This document shows, piece after piece, positions 17,407 to 26,262 of a stretch of 64,000 nucleotides of DNA (positions are counted from its first letter, which is position 1; each line of letters starts with the position of its first letter). The notes beneath the pieces were generated by a model that saw only the letters and a program-made list of their open reading frames with translations, made no database searches and had not been told where the DNA came from. Source of the DNA: a bacterium (lineage in GTDB: Bacteria > Electryoneota > Electryoneia > Electryoneales > Electryoneaceae). The translations under genes and the position numbers were made by a program. The DNA lies in contig JAHLLH010000004.1 of assembly GCA_020444265.1 (NCBI GenBank), positions 124,001-188,000 of the forward strand, written 5' to 3'.

Positions 17407-18336
17407 TCATTCTTCTAATAACGTATCCCCGCAGACACTCATCAACTTCTGGTTGATGAAATCCTGTGCTGTTGTGAATGAAGGTGTCGAGGCACCAGCA
17501 ATATTCAGGTTCTCGAATCCCGCGACTGGCATGGATAGGGAATCTGCACCTGGCTGGACTGCATCCAGATATTTACGGGCTGCCCATCGCAAGGAATCAC
17601 AGTTTTCATCATTTGAATAAGCGAGGACCAGCCTGTAAAGGATTGCCCGGGAGGAGGGAAAAGATTGAAGTAAAGCGGTTGCGACATCCTTGTTCCATTC
17701 CAGTTGTCCCCCATAGTATGCCCAAGCGAGCGAATCGTAAGGGGTTTCCCGTTTTGATCGGATGATCGTCCAAGGGTCCTCTGTTCGGTAAACTTCTTTT
17801 CCTCCTATTGGCTCCCCTTCAAAGACAACTGGCTGGAACAGGTATGCAGAACCGTCATTTGGAATGGGCAGGTCGCGAAGGTCAATGATTATTTTACCAG
17901 TCGTCCAACCATAATCCCAAACAAGATTCGTTGTGTCAGCAATTCCCAATTGAATCGGGGTATGGAATACTGCTCCAGTTTTAACGGACTCTATTCGCCA
18001 ATAGAGATGAGTTCGCACTTGGGCATAACTGAGTACACTATTCCAAGGTGGCGTGGGCGCCTTTCGAGGTCTGACGAAGGAGATTGAAACGTTCATTTTC
18101 GAAGGTAGATCAGTATCCTCCCAGATCATGAACTGCGGGAAGGTGCCATACGTGGTTTCGAAGTAATTTATAAAACTACCAGTTAATGTTGGGAACGTAA
18201 CGTCCGTATCGTAGTAAGAATACCCTGCCTGAAACATCCCATACTCATCCCACGGAAGTATTGCATAACAAATCACGACACCCGCTAGCAAAACTCCAGA
18301 CATCCACAAGGCTATTCGTCGAAAAGTCTGTTTCAT
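17407..18336 (-). CDS. Membrane-anchored protein of a three-gene tandem family, member C
   Basis: 309 residues starting at the ATG (MKQTFRRIALW) that aligns with member A; an upstream in-frame extension to 18420 lacks similarity. Single N-terminal helix, then the same blocks as A and B, ending 'INQKLMSVCGDTLLEE'. Closest to member A. First gene of the minus-strand trio. Function unknown. Confidence 0.74.
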   Translation of the reverse strand: MKQTFRRIALWMSGVLLAGVVICYAILPWDEYGMFQAGYSYYDTDVTFPTLTGSFINYFETTYGTFPQFMIWEDTDLPSKMNVSISFVRPRKAPTPPWNSVLSYAQVRTHLYWRIESVKTGAVFHTPIQLGIADTTNLVWDYGWTTGKIIIDLRDLPIPNDGSAYLFQPVVFEGEPIGGKEVYRTEDPWTIIRSKRETPYDSLAWAYYGGQLEWNKDVATALLQSFPSSRAILYRLVLAYSNDENCDSLRWAARKYLDAVQPGADSLSMPVAGFENLNIAGASTPSFTTAQDFINQKLMSVCGDTLLEE

Positions 18337-18431
18337 GCTATCCCACACCAACTCCAATTGTATTACAAGGTAGGGCATCACAACGCAGGAAATGAAGTCC
18401 AGGTCTGTAGATTCGGGCAACGAGTAGCGGT

Positions 18432-19295
18432 TTACTTCCGTGTCAACCCCAGTACATTCGGCACGGCCGGACCATCGCCATAGCCGTTGGGACGGCTGAA
18501 GTCGGTTTCACGGCCCGAGTGGAATTCCTGCTTGTGGCCTGCGATATCAATGTAAAGCTGCGCCTGCAAGCCACCTTCGAGATGCTGGGCGGTTTGCAGG
18601 TCGAGGGGTAGTGTAAGCAGCACCTTATTAAACTCGTACATTGTCACAACCGCAGGTGTGTAGATCATCAGCAAACGTCCCTTGCCATCTTCTCCCATCG
18701 CCGCTTCGCTCCACCACGATTTTCCGCCGGGTTGCCAACGGTTTTCACGGGGTCGTTTGATCAGACGGAGATTCTGGACGAGGGAACCGTATTGCTTACG
18801 GATCGCCGGCATCGAATGGGTGTCAAGGTCGTAACTCTTCCAGGCGGGCAGCTTTTTCTTCACCGGATCGAAGGCGAAGACAGCCATATAATTGCCATGC
18901 TTACGCGGGTTGTTCTGGTGGCGACGGGTGACCATCATGCCGATATGCGTCTGCATGTCGGTATCGTAGAGGCCGGCATTGATCACCACCGACGAACCGG
19001 TCTGCTCGGCCCATTCACGGCTGGACAACCCCTTGTCGAGTCCCTCTTCGCTGATGCTGTGCGCATCCAGCTCCCATTGGTCCGGATGGGCCCGGACAAT
19101 CACCACGAACGAGTCGCTGTCTGCTGTAGCCCCGGGGAAGGGGAAACGTGCCATTTCCAAACCGGGTGTGAGCTCCTGCCAGGTGGACCGTGGGATTTGG
19201 GCGTACGCAGGCATCGCCGATAGCAGCAGGGCGCTGAAGCCTAGGAGCAGTGCAAGGAAGCGGTGGCGTTTAAAAAGGGGCATGAGATGCTTCAA
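18432..19295 (-). CDS. Exported phosphodiester glycosidase-domain (DUF2233/NAGPA-like) protein
   Basis: 287 residues with a cleavable signal peptide (hydrophobic run ending 'AMPAYAQ', about residue 33). The core shows 'VVINAGLYDTD', 'GRLLMIYT', 'LPLDLQTAQHLEGGLQAQLYI' and a closing 'GDGPAVPNVLGL', the pattern of the phosphodiester glycosidase fold, whose characterised members act on N-acetylglucosamine phosphodiesters. Substrate here is unknown. Its first 4 nt overlap the stop of the upstream flavoprotein gene, so the two are probably co-translated. Confidence 0.72.
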   Translation of the reverse strand: MKHLMPLFKRHRFLALLLGFSALLLSAMPAYAQIPRSTWQELTPGLEMARFPFPGATADSDSFVVIVRAHPDQWELDAHSISEEGLDKGLSSREWAEQTGSSVVINAGLYDTDMQTHIGMMVTRRHQNNPRKHGNYMAVFAFDPVKKKLPAWKSYDLDTHSMPAIRKQYGSLVQNLRLIKRPRENRWQPGGKSWWSEAAMGEDGKGRLLMIYTPAVVTMYEFNKVLLTLPLDLQTAQHLEGGLQAQLYIDIAGHKQEFHSGRETDFSRPNGYGDGPAVPNVLGLTRK

Positions 19296-20719
19296 CGCGA
19301 GTGAGGGAGAACTTTGTTGGGATTGAAGACGAGTTCGGGGTCAAACGCGCTTTTCATCGCACGCAGCACATCGATCTCGTCCTGTGAGAACTGGAGGTTC
19401 ATGTAGCGGTTCTTCGCTGCGCCGATGCCATGTTCGCCGGAAATGGTCCCGCCGAGTTCGACGGTCGCCTTGAAGCATTGAACAATCGCATCATGGGCAC
19501 GAGTCGCCGCCTTGTGGTCATCGGCATCGTACATGCCGTTGAGGTGCAGGTTCCCATCCCCCGCATGGCCATAAATCGGGATGCGGGTATCGTACTGGTC
19601 GGCGATCAGCGCGACTCGATCGATCAGGTCGCCAAGCCGTCCAATCGGTACCACCACATCCTCGTTCATCTTGCCGCTGGCGAGACGTGACAGGCTGGGG
19701 CTGACCAGACGACGCAGCTCCCACAACCGTTCACGTTCTGCCTCGTCGGATGCCGTATGAATCTCCAACGCGCCCGCTTCCTGCAGCACCTCGAGGATAC
19801 GTTCCGCTTCACGCTCGCAGACATCACGTTCCCCATCGGTCTCGATCAGCAGCGCCGCCTGAGTGCCGTCGGGGAAAGGGTAGGGGTCGTGGCCACGGAT
19901 CGCTTCGATTACGGATGCGTCCATGAATTCGAGCACACTCGGCACCAGTTCGGGCAGGATGGTGTGTATGGTGGCAATCGCCTGAGCCGTTTCCGCGAAA
20001 TGGGCAATCAGAGTGCGTGTTGCTTTCGGAGCGGGAATCAATGCCAGCTTCATCTCGACCACAATCCCAAACAGCCCTTCCGAACCGATAATCATCGGGG
20101 TCAGGTCGAGCGGGGTGGGCTCATCGGCGAGTACGCCCGTGCCGTGGACCGTGCCCTCATGGTCGACGTACTTCAGCCCGAGGACATAGTCTTTTGTCGT
20201 GCCGTACTTGACACAACGTAACCCGCCAGCATTCTCTGCGACATTGCCGCCGATGCTGCTGATGCGGTAGCTACTGGGGTCGGGCGGGTAGAGCAAGCGA
20301 TGTTTCGCGGCGGCTTGTTTCACATCTTCGGTGGTCAGCCCGGGTTCGCAGTGGAGCCAGCGCTCGTTGGCATTGACCTCGAAGACCTTTCGCATCTTTT
20401 CGGTGACCACCACAATCCCGCCACCGAGCGGGACCGATCCGGCACTCATCCCGGTGCCTGCGCCGCGCGGAACAATCGGCAGTCCCTGTTCACGCGCGAA
20501 CAGGACTGCCTCAATCACATCCTCGGTTGATTCACAGAGGATGACCAGGTCGGGATCATGGTTTCCGGGGGGAGCGGTGTACGAGGCATCGACGGCGTAG
20601 ACGAGACGGTCCTCATCCCGATCGAGCACCTTGTGGGCACCGATCCGACGTTTCAGCTTCCGGTAAGGATCTCGCGAAAATAACGACAGCACAGCCGCTC
20701 CGGGTTCGAGGTCTTCCAT
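19292..20719 (-). CDS. glcD: FAD-binding oxidoreductase, glycolate/D-lactate oxidase GlcD type
   Basis: 475 residues from the ATG at 20719, which has GGGAGGG 7 nt upstream; a longer start at 20749 is possible. N-terminal FAD_binding_4 domain ('PRGAGTGMSAGSVPLGGG', 'IGGNVAENAGGLRC') and a C-terminal FAD-oxidase domain with 'GHAGDGNLHLNG' and 'GTISGEHGIGAAK'. It would oxidise a 2-hydroxy acid. No GlcE or GlcF is adjacent, so D-lactate dehydrogenase is an equal reading. Confidence 0.87.
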   Translation of the reverse strand: MEDLEPGAAVLSLFSRDPYRKLKRRIGAHKVLDRDEDRLVYAVDASYTAPPGNHDPDLVILCESTEDVIEAVLFAREQGLPIVPRGAGTGMSAGSVPLGGGIVVVTEKMRKVFEVNANERWLHCEPGLTTEDVKQAAAKHRLLYPPDPSSYRISSIGGNVAENAGGLRCVKYGTTKDYVLGLKYVDHEGTVHGTGVLADEPTPLDLTPMIIGSEGLFGIVVEMKLALIPAPKATRTLIAHFAETAQAIATIHTILPELVPSVLEFMDASVIEAIRGHDPYPFPDGTQAALLIETDGERDVCEREAERILEVLQEAGALEIHTASDEAERERLWELRRLVSPSLSRLASGKMNEDVVVPIGRLGDLIDRVALIADQYDTRIPIYGHAGDGNLHLNGMYDADDHKAATRAHDAIVQCFKATVELGGTISGEHGIGAAKNRYMNLQFSQDEIDVLRAMKSAFDPELVFNPNKVLPHSR

Positions 20720-20764
20720 GATACGACCCTCCCAATATAGCGGTTCCATGCTCTCAGGCCAACG

Positions 20765-20792
20765 TAAAAGGGGCTGCCGAAGCAGCCCCTTG
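20765..20792 (-). terminator. Terminator downstream of the sorting-domain protein gene
   Basis: AGGGGCTGC-CGAA-GCAGCCCCT stem; on the minus strand it is followed by TTTTACG. Confidence 0.7.
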
Positions 20793-20867
20793 GAATATCA
20801 TCTGGTGTAGATCCTTCAGACGCTATACTGCACCGTCTTCTGGATCACGAATCGCCACGGCGATCCA

Positions 20868-22331
20868 TTACTTCATGTAGACAACCTTGCGTGTGGCGCT
20901 CCAGCCTTGGGCTTTGGCGACGACGAGGTAGACGCCGGCGGAGCCGGTCGGGGTCCAGGTCATCGTGTGGCTGCCGCTGCCGAGGGCACCCTGGTGCAGG
21001 GTGGTGACCTGACGGCCCAGCATGTCATACACGGCGACCGTCACCGGGGAGGAGTTCGGCGATTCGATGACCACGTTCAAGCTCGGGTTGAACGGGTTCG
21101 GGTAGGCCGAGGCAATCGCCCAGCTACCGGGCAGGACACCCTCTTCGCCAACCGAGTTGGTCTGCGCGGTGAAACTGAAGGTGTCCGTCGAATTGGTCTC
21201 GAGACCTTCATCGTCTGCCGCGATCACACGCCAGAAATACGTTTCACCATCCGTCAGACCAGGATCGTTCAGGACAGTTCCAGTGAAAGCGCCAAGTTCT
21301 TCGTTGAAGACAAAAGTACTGAAGTCATCGTTCTCGGAAACTTGAAGAGTGAAGACAACCGCTTCTTCGCTGTCCGGATCGTTGCTTCCTTCCCAACTGA
21401 ACTCAATCGGGCCGTCCGGGTTCACCGTCGCGCCATCTGTTGGCGTAAGTAGCGTGAACGCTTCGGGGGCAACATTGGCCGCAACACCGGTACCGTTCAC
21501 CGTAATCTCGTACGATCCTTCATCGGGATCATTGCTGGTGATGGTAATCGTGCCGCTGTACTCCTGCTCCATGGTGGGCTGGAAACGGACCTGCCAGAGC
21601 TCCTCTTCGCCTGCGGCAACCTGGAAGGGTGCGGCCGGCGAGAAGGTGATCTCATCGGTGTCGGATACGATATCCGTGATCGACAACTCGGCATCACCCG
21701 TGTTCTGGATCGGCAGGTTGATGGTCAGTTGGATGCCAACGGTGACCTCGCCGAAATCGAGCGTGGTGACATTGGTGTTGATATCCGCTTCGCCACCGCC
21801 AGCCGCCTCGGGGATGGTCATCGAGATGGTATAGATGTAGTCGCCGCTGGTACTGAAGTTGTTGTTCGCTGCGTTCCCTGCGACATAGAATGTCACATCA
21901 CCCGTACCCGCTGCCGGGGCAGTCCACTGGAAATCCCAGGAGTTGCCGGTTGTTGAGCCGGCGTTGGTGCCCGTCGAGGTGTGGTTGATGTAGTCACCAT
22001 TCGCCTGGGTGTTGGTGCCATCGGAGATGACCAAAGCACCAGCAGTCGCGTTAGACCCATCCTTCGGAATAGCCTGGAAGCCCCAACGGCTCTGGCCATC
22101 ATCGGTCAGGGATACGGTGAGGTCATACGTTTCGCCCGGTTCATATTCCAGGATTTCAGAAATTGTCAGGCTTCCATCGCCTGAATTCACACCAAAGCTG
22201 GAATGACACACGGTGCAGTTGGCATTACCAGGGGGGTCGCCAGCGCGGCCCTGGGGGGGACCACCAGAAAATGCAAAACTCATCGATACTGTGGTTAGCA
22301 GTGCGACGAAAGCAATCGCAAACCGTTTCAT
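20868..22331 (-). CDS. Exported multidomain protein with choice-of-anchor V, ASH-like, FN3-like and C-terminal sorting domains
   Basis: 487 residues from the ATG preceded by GGAGG. Signal peptide (residues 1-20), then a domain opening 'GGPPQGRAGDPPGNANCTVC' with a CTVCH heme-type motif at residues 39-43. This matches choice-of-anchor V proteins. Next come an abnormal-spindle-like beta domain ('LDFGEVTVG....LPIQNTGDAELSI'), an FN3-like domain, and a C-terminal domain with 'AYPNPFNPS', 'VYDMLGRQV' and 'GVYLVVAKAQG'. That last domain is a type IX or FlgD-like sorting/anchoring domain. Expected at the cell surface or secreted. Confidence 0.8.
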   Translation of the reverse strand: MKRFAIAFVALLTTVSMSFAFSGGPPQGRAGDPPGNANCTVCHSSFGVNSGDGSLTISEILEYEPGETYDLTVSLTDDGQSRWGFQAIPKDGSNATAGALVISDGTNTQANGDYINHTSTGTNAGSTTGNSWDFQWTAPAAGTGDVTFYVAGNAANNNFSTSGDYIYTISMTIPEAAGGGEADINTNVTTLDFGEVTVGIQLTINLPIQNTGDAELSITDIVSDTDEITFSPAAPFQVAAGEEELWQVRFQPTMEQEYSGTITITSNDPDEGSYEITVNGTGVAANVAPEAFTLLTPTDGATVNPDGPIEFSWEGSNDPDSEEAVVFTLQVSENDDFSTFVFNEELGAFTGTVLNDPGLTDGETYFWRVIAADDEGLETNSTDTFSFTAQTNSVGEEGVLPGSWAIASAYPNPFNPSLNVVIESPNSSPVTVAVYDMLGRQVTTLHQGALGSGSHTMTWTPTGSAGVYLVVAKAQGWSATRKVVYMK

Positions 22332-22537
22332 CGTTCTAAACCTCCACTCCAAAAGGGTCATCATCCGCGGGGAACGGGTTATCGGCGTAACATCTGCTTC
22401 ATACTACGGGCGTTGAGTTAGGCTAGGCAAACTTAACGTGTTAAAAAGGAAATGAAGATGGAGGCCTCGAGGGAGACACCGTGCAAAGCGGATTGCTCCA
22501 ATTGATCCCTCTCTAACTTCAATCCTACCTTAGCCGC

Positions 22538-23899
22538 ATGGCACAAAACAAAACTCATTATGTCTGCCAGAGTTGCGGCTCCTCTCAGCCTCGATGGCTG
22601 GGGCGATGCCCGGCGTGTGGTGGATGGAACACTCTCGTGGAAGAGGCGGCGCCGGGGAAAAAGGAACGCGCTGCGACCAAGGGTGGGGCACGCAAAGCAG
22701 AACCCACCGTCCTCGCCGACCTGCAACCGGATCGGTCACCACGGGCCAGCAGCGGCATCCCCGAACTGGACCGTGTCCTCGGCGGTGGTTTTGTCGCCGG
22801 GTCGAGTGTGCTGATCGGAGGCGACCCCGGTGTCGGCAAGTCGACCCTGCTGCTGCAGGCCGCTGGGACGATGGCGGTGCAAGGAGTGGGAGTCCTCTAT
22901 GTGACCGCGGAAGAGGCGCCGGCCCAAATTCGACTGCGCAGTGACCGTCTCGACATCGCCAGTAAGGAACTCCAGGTGCTGGGCGAGGCAGATGCTGATG
23001 CCGCCATCGCCTGGGCACGGAAGCTGAAACCCGGTTTGGTCATCGTCGACTCGGTGCAGACCTGCCGCAGGTTGGAGTTCGATTCGGCGCCGGGAACAGT
23101 CACCCAGGTACGTGAAGTCGCCAATCTCTGGTCGGACTTTGCGCGCGAAACCGGAGCCTGTGTCGCGTTGGTCGGGCATGTGACCAAGGAAGGGGCGATT
23201 GCAGGGCCACGAGTTATTGAGCATCTGGTCGATGCGGTCCTGATGTTCGAGGGCGATCACCTCGGCTCGGTCCGCATCCTGCGTGCCCTGAAAAACCGAT
23301 ACGGCGCGACCGGTGAATTGGGCGTCTTCGAGATGACGGGTCAGGGGCTGGCCGGGATCAGCGATCCCTCGCGGCGGTTTGTCGCTCAACGCAGCGAAGG
23401 AGTGACCGGGGTGGCGGTGGCATCCGTCATACGTGGATCACGGCCCATGCTGATCGAAATTCAGGCGCTGGTGACCTCATCACTCTACGCTTCGCCGCAA
23501 CGTAATGCCACAGGTGTTGATCCACGACGCATGGCGATGTGGATTGCGGTGCTCGAGAAAAGAGTCGGCCTCGGGCTGGCGGGCCGTGACATCTTCCTTA
23601 ACGCGACCGGTGGGCTCAAACTTGAGGATTCTGCCGCCGACCTTGCCGCTGCCGCCGCGATCAACAGCAGCTTACGTGACCAGCCGCTCGACCCGGAAAC
23701 GGTGATGATTGGGGAGATCGGCCTGACCGGAGAAGTGCGTGCCGTTGCGGCGATGGACCGTCGCCTCTCCGAAGCGGCCCATCTCGCTTTCAAAAAAGCA
23801 GTTATCCCACACGGCTACAAGGATGATGTTCCGAAGGGGTTGAAGGTGATTCCGGTGAAGACGATGGACGAGGCAATCGAAGCCTCGATGGGGAGCTAG
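22538..23899 (+). CDS. radA: DNA repair protein RadA (Sms)
   Basis: 453 residues, full length. N-terminal C4 zinc finger (Cys10, 13, 24, 27), RecA-like ATPase with Walker A 'GDPGVGKST' (residues 95-103), the RadA-specific 'KNRYG' motif, and a C-terminal Lon-protease-like domain. It promotes branch migration in recombination. The tgt gene starts 3 nt after its stop, suggesting one transcript. The ribosome-binding site is weak. Confidence 0.95.
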   Translation: MAQNKTHYVCQSCGSSQPRWLGRCPACGGWNTLVEEAAPGKKERAATKGGARKAEPTVLADLQPDRSPRASSGIPELDRVLGGGFVAGSSVLIGGDPGVGKSTLLLQAAGTMAVQGVGVLYVTAEEAPAQIRLRSDRLDIASKELQVLGEADADAAIAWARKLKPGLVIVDSVQTCRRLEFDSAPGTVTQVREVANLWSDFARETGACVALVGHVTKEGAIAGPRVIEHLVDAVLMFEGDHLGSVRILRALKNRYGATGELGVFEMTGQGLAGISDPSRRFVAQRSEGVTGVAVASVIRGSRPMLIEIQALVTSSLYASPQRNATGVDPRRMAMWIAVLEKRVGLGLAGRDIFLNATGGLKLEDSAADLAAAAAINSSLRDQPLDPETVMIGEIGLTGEVRAVAAMDRRLSEAAHLAFKKAVIPHGYKDDVPKGLKVIPVKTMDEAIEASMGS

Positions 23900-23902
23900 G
23901 CG

Positions 23903-25036
23903 ATGCCGTTCAGGATTGAAGCGACTTCCGGGCGAGCTCGAGCCGGGACCATCACCACTGATCATGGCGAGGTGCCGACCCCGGCCTTCATGCCGGTCGG
24001 GACCGTCGGCTCGGTGAAAAACATTGAAAGCCGTGAGCTGAAGCAGCTCGGGGCGAACATCTCGCTGTCGAATGCCTACCACCTCTACCTGCGTCCTGGC
24101 CTGGACACGCTTCACAAAATGGGTGGGCTGCACAAGTTCATGGCGTGGGATCGACCCATCCTGGTTGATTCCGGCGGCTTCCAGGTTTTTTCGCTGGCAG
24201 ATTTGCGCAAAGTGAAGGAAGAGGGGGTCACCTTTCGGAGCCATATCGACGGCTCTGCTCACCTCTTCACCCCGGAAAAGGTAATCGAGATTCAGCGAAC
24301 CATCGGACCCGATTTTGTCATGCCACTCGATGAACTGGTCGGGTGGCCTGCGGAACGTCAAGCAGCCGATGATGCTGCCCAGCGGACTTGGCGCTGGTTG
24401 CAACGCGGCTTGGAAGCGTTCGAAAAGAGCGAACCGCTCTATGGGCACAAGCAGATCCTGCTGCCCATTGTACAGGGATCATTCTATGACGATTTGCGGG
24501 TTCGGGAGGCGGAACGGCTCGCATCCTTGAACGCCGAGGCCTATGCCATTGGCGGGTTAGCGGTGGGAGAAGAGACCGGTCTGACCCGGAAAGCGCTCGA
24601 CATTGTCACCCCGATCCTGCCGGAGGATCGTCCACGCTATGCGATGGGAGTGGGTACGCCTTCGGACATTCTTGATGCCATCGGACGTGGGGTGGACATG
24701 TTTGACTGTGTGGTACCGACTCGTAACGGCCGCCGTGCCACTCTCTTCACCTTCAACGGTCGGTTGAATATGAAGAACGCGAAGCATGCGACCGACGATT
24801 CGCCGGTTGAAGAGGGGTGTCCCTGTCCCTGTTGCAGCCAGTACAGCCGTGCTTACCTGCGTCACCTTTATGTCGCCGGTGAATTCCTCGCGATGAAGCT
24901 GGGTAGCGCACACAACCTCAGTTTCTACTTCCGGATGATGGCCGAAGCCCGTCGTCAGATCGAAGCGGGCACGTTCGAAGGTTGGGCGAAAGTGATGATC
25001 CCACGTTTTGGCGCACCTGAAGTGGTTGAAGCCTAA
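23903..25036 (+). CDS. tgt: tRNA-guanine (queuine) transglycosylase
   Basis: 377 residues. Exchanges guanine-34 of GUN-anticodon tRNAs for preQ1. 'DSGGFQVFSL' holds the substrate-binding Asp, 'VVPTRNGRRATLFTFNG' the nucleophile region, and 'CPCPCCSQY' with a downstream His the zinc site. Directly after radA. Its end overlaps the possible upstream extension of the next gene, but not the chosen start. Confidence 0.95.
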   Translation: MPFRIEATSGRARAGTITTDHGEVPTPAFMPVGTVGSVKNIESRELKQLGANISLSNAYHLYLRPGLDTLHKMGGLHKFMAWDRPILVDSGGFQVFSLADLRKVKEEGVTFRSHIDGSAHLFTPEKVIEIQRTIGPDFVMPLDELVGWPAERQAADDAAQRTWRWLQRGLEAFEKSEPLYGHKQILLPIVQGSFYDDLRVREAERLASLNAEAYAIGGLAVGEETGLTRKALDIVTPILPEDRPRYAMGVGTPSDILDAIGRGVDMFDCVVPTRNGRRATLFTFNGRLNMKNAKHATDDSPVEEGCPCPCCSQYSRAYLRHLYVAGEFLAMKLGSAHNLSFYFRMMAEARRQIEAGTFEGWAKVMIPRFGAPEVVEA

Positions 25037-25064
25037 GAAAATCAACAAGAAAGATATTGTACAA

Positions 25065-25751
25065 ATGGTACGATACGCTATTACTGTACTAATCTTGGCT
25101 ACATTGCTCTACCCTTTGCCGGCAGAAGCACAAGGACCGGCATGGCCCGCTGATGACCCTGATCAGTGGCTGTTGGCGTTTGTCGATGTCGAGACAACGG
25201 GACTGATCCCGGGCTACCACGAGATGATCGATGGTGGTTTTGTTTACACCGATCTCGCGGGCAACGAAGTGGGCCGCCTCTTTGTCCGCATCATGCCGGA
25301 GCAGTTGGACCGTATCAGCGAGGGGGCGGTTGCGGTGAATGGATTCGATGTGGAGCTTTGGAAGGAACGTGGCTGTGTCACTCCTGTCGAGGCAGTTGAA
25401 CAGATCGCTGCATTTCATGATTCAGTCACGGCGGGCAAGCAGGTGATGCTGGTCGCACTCAACAGCCATTTTGACAGCGCCTTTCTCGATCACCTGATGC
25501 GCGGTCAAAACCGTTCCTGGCGCGAGTTTTATCACTACTTTATCCTCGACATCCCGTCGATGGCGTGGTCACTGGGGTTACGTGGTCTGACTGGAACAGC
25601 CTTGAGCGACACCCTGGGTATAAAGGACGAGCCCCATGACCCTTTGCTGCACACAGGAATTACGGGAGCGTTGGTGAATGTTCGTATTTACCGCGCGCTC
25701 CTTGACTATCGTACTTCGTTTACACGTGACCAGGGAAATTGGGATAAATGA
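25065..25751 (+). CDS. Exported RNase T/DnaQ-type exonuclease-fold protein with altered catalytic residue
   Basis: 228 residues from the ATG at 25065, giving a signal peptide (MVRYAITVLILATLL... ending AEAQ, about residue 23). The fold is marked by ExoI 'FVDVETTG' (Asp41, Glu43), ExoII 'NSHFD' (Asp137) and ExoIII 'HDPLLHTG'. In the DEDDh family that last motif reads H-x4-D; here the Asp position (196) is His. The protein would be periplasmic, unusual for this fold. It may be inactive or bind other metals. Overlaps the next gene by 4 nt. Confidence 0.7.
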   Translation: MVRYAITVLILATLLYPLPAEAQGPAWPADDPDQWLLAFVDVETTGLIPGYHEMIDGGFVYTDLAGNEVGRLFVRIMPEQLDRISEGAVAVNGFDVELWKERGCVTPVEAVEQIAAFHDSVTAGKQVMLVALNSHFDSAFLDHLMRGQNRSWREFYHYFILDIPSMAWSLGLRGLTGTALSDTLGIKDEPHDPLLHTGITGALVNVRIYRALLDYRTSFTRDQGNWDK

Positions 25752-25984
25752 TGTCTGACAAAAGCAGCGACGTGAACGAAACTCCTCATTCCGAGCCCAA
25801 GGGCAAACCTTGGTTTTTCATCGGGATCATTGGTGGAATCCTCGTCGGAGCTATTTTCAGCAACGTCGGGGCAGGAGTCGCGATTGGGATCCCCTTTTGG
25901 CTCATTATGAGTATGGTAGAAAAGAAGCGAATGTCCGGCGCGAAAGATGCCCGGGGCGAACAGGCACAGGGTTCAGGTGAGTAG
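25748..25984 (+). CDS. Small single-pass membrane protein
   Basis: 78 residues. Polar N-terminus, one long hydrophobic stretch with glycine repeats (about residues 23-50), then a charged tail. The ATG overlaps the stop of the exonuclease-fold gene, so it is translationally coupled and may work with it in the envelope. No known domain. Confidence 0.6.
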   Translation: MMSDKSSDVNETPHSEPKGKPWFFIGIIGGILVGAIFSNVGAGVAIGIPFWLIMSMVEKKRMSGAKDARGEQAQGSGE

Positions 25985-26262
25985 CGACCCTGGAAAGGGG
26001 TGATTGGGACTATGTGCCGGTATCGTTTCACACCTGACAGAAACGATCGACCCGCCGGGCTGACCGCCTTTCGGCGTGAACAGGTACGTCTCTACCCTTT
26101 CCCGATCACACGAGGCCAGACGACCGTTGAGCGGATGGTTCGAGATCAGTCAGGAGGCCTTGATTTCCAGTATCCTCATCCATCGCCTCACGACGTCGCG
26201 AAAAAGCGCTTCTCGGTGTGAGGCATTAACGGGTTCACGATCCTCTCACTTCAGGGGCATGC

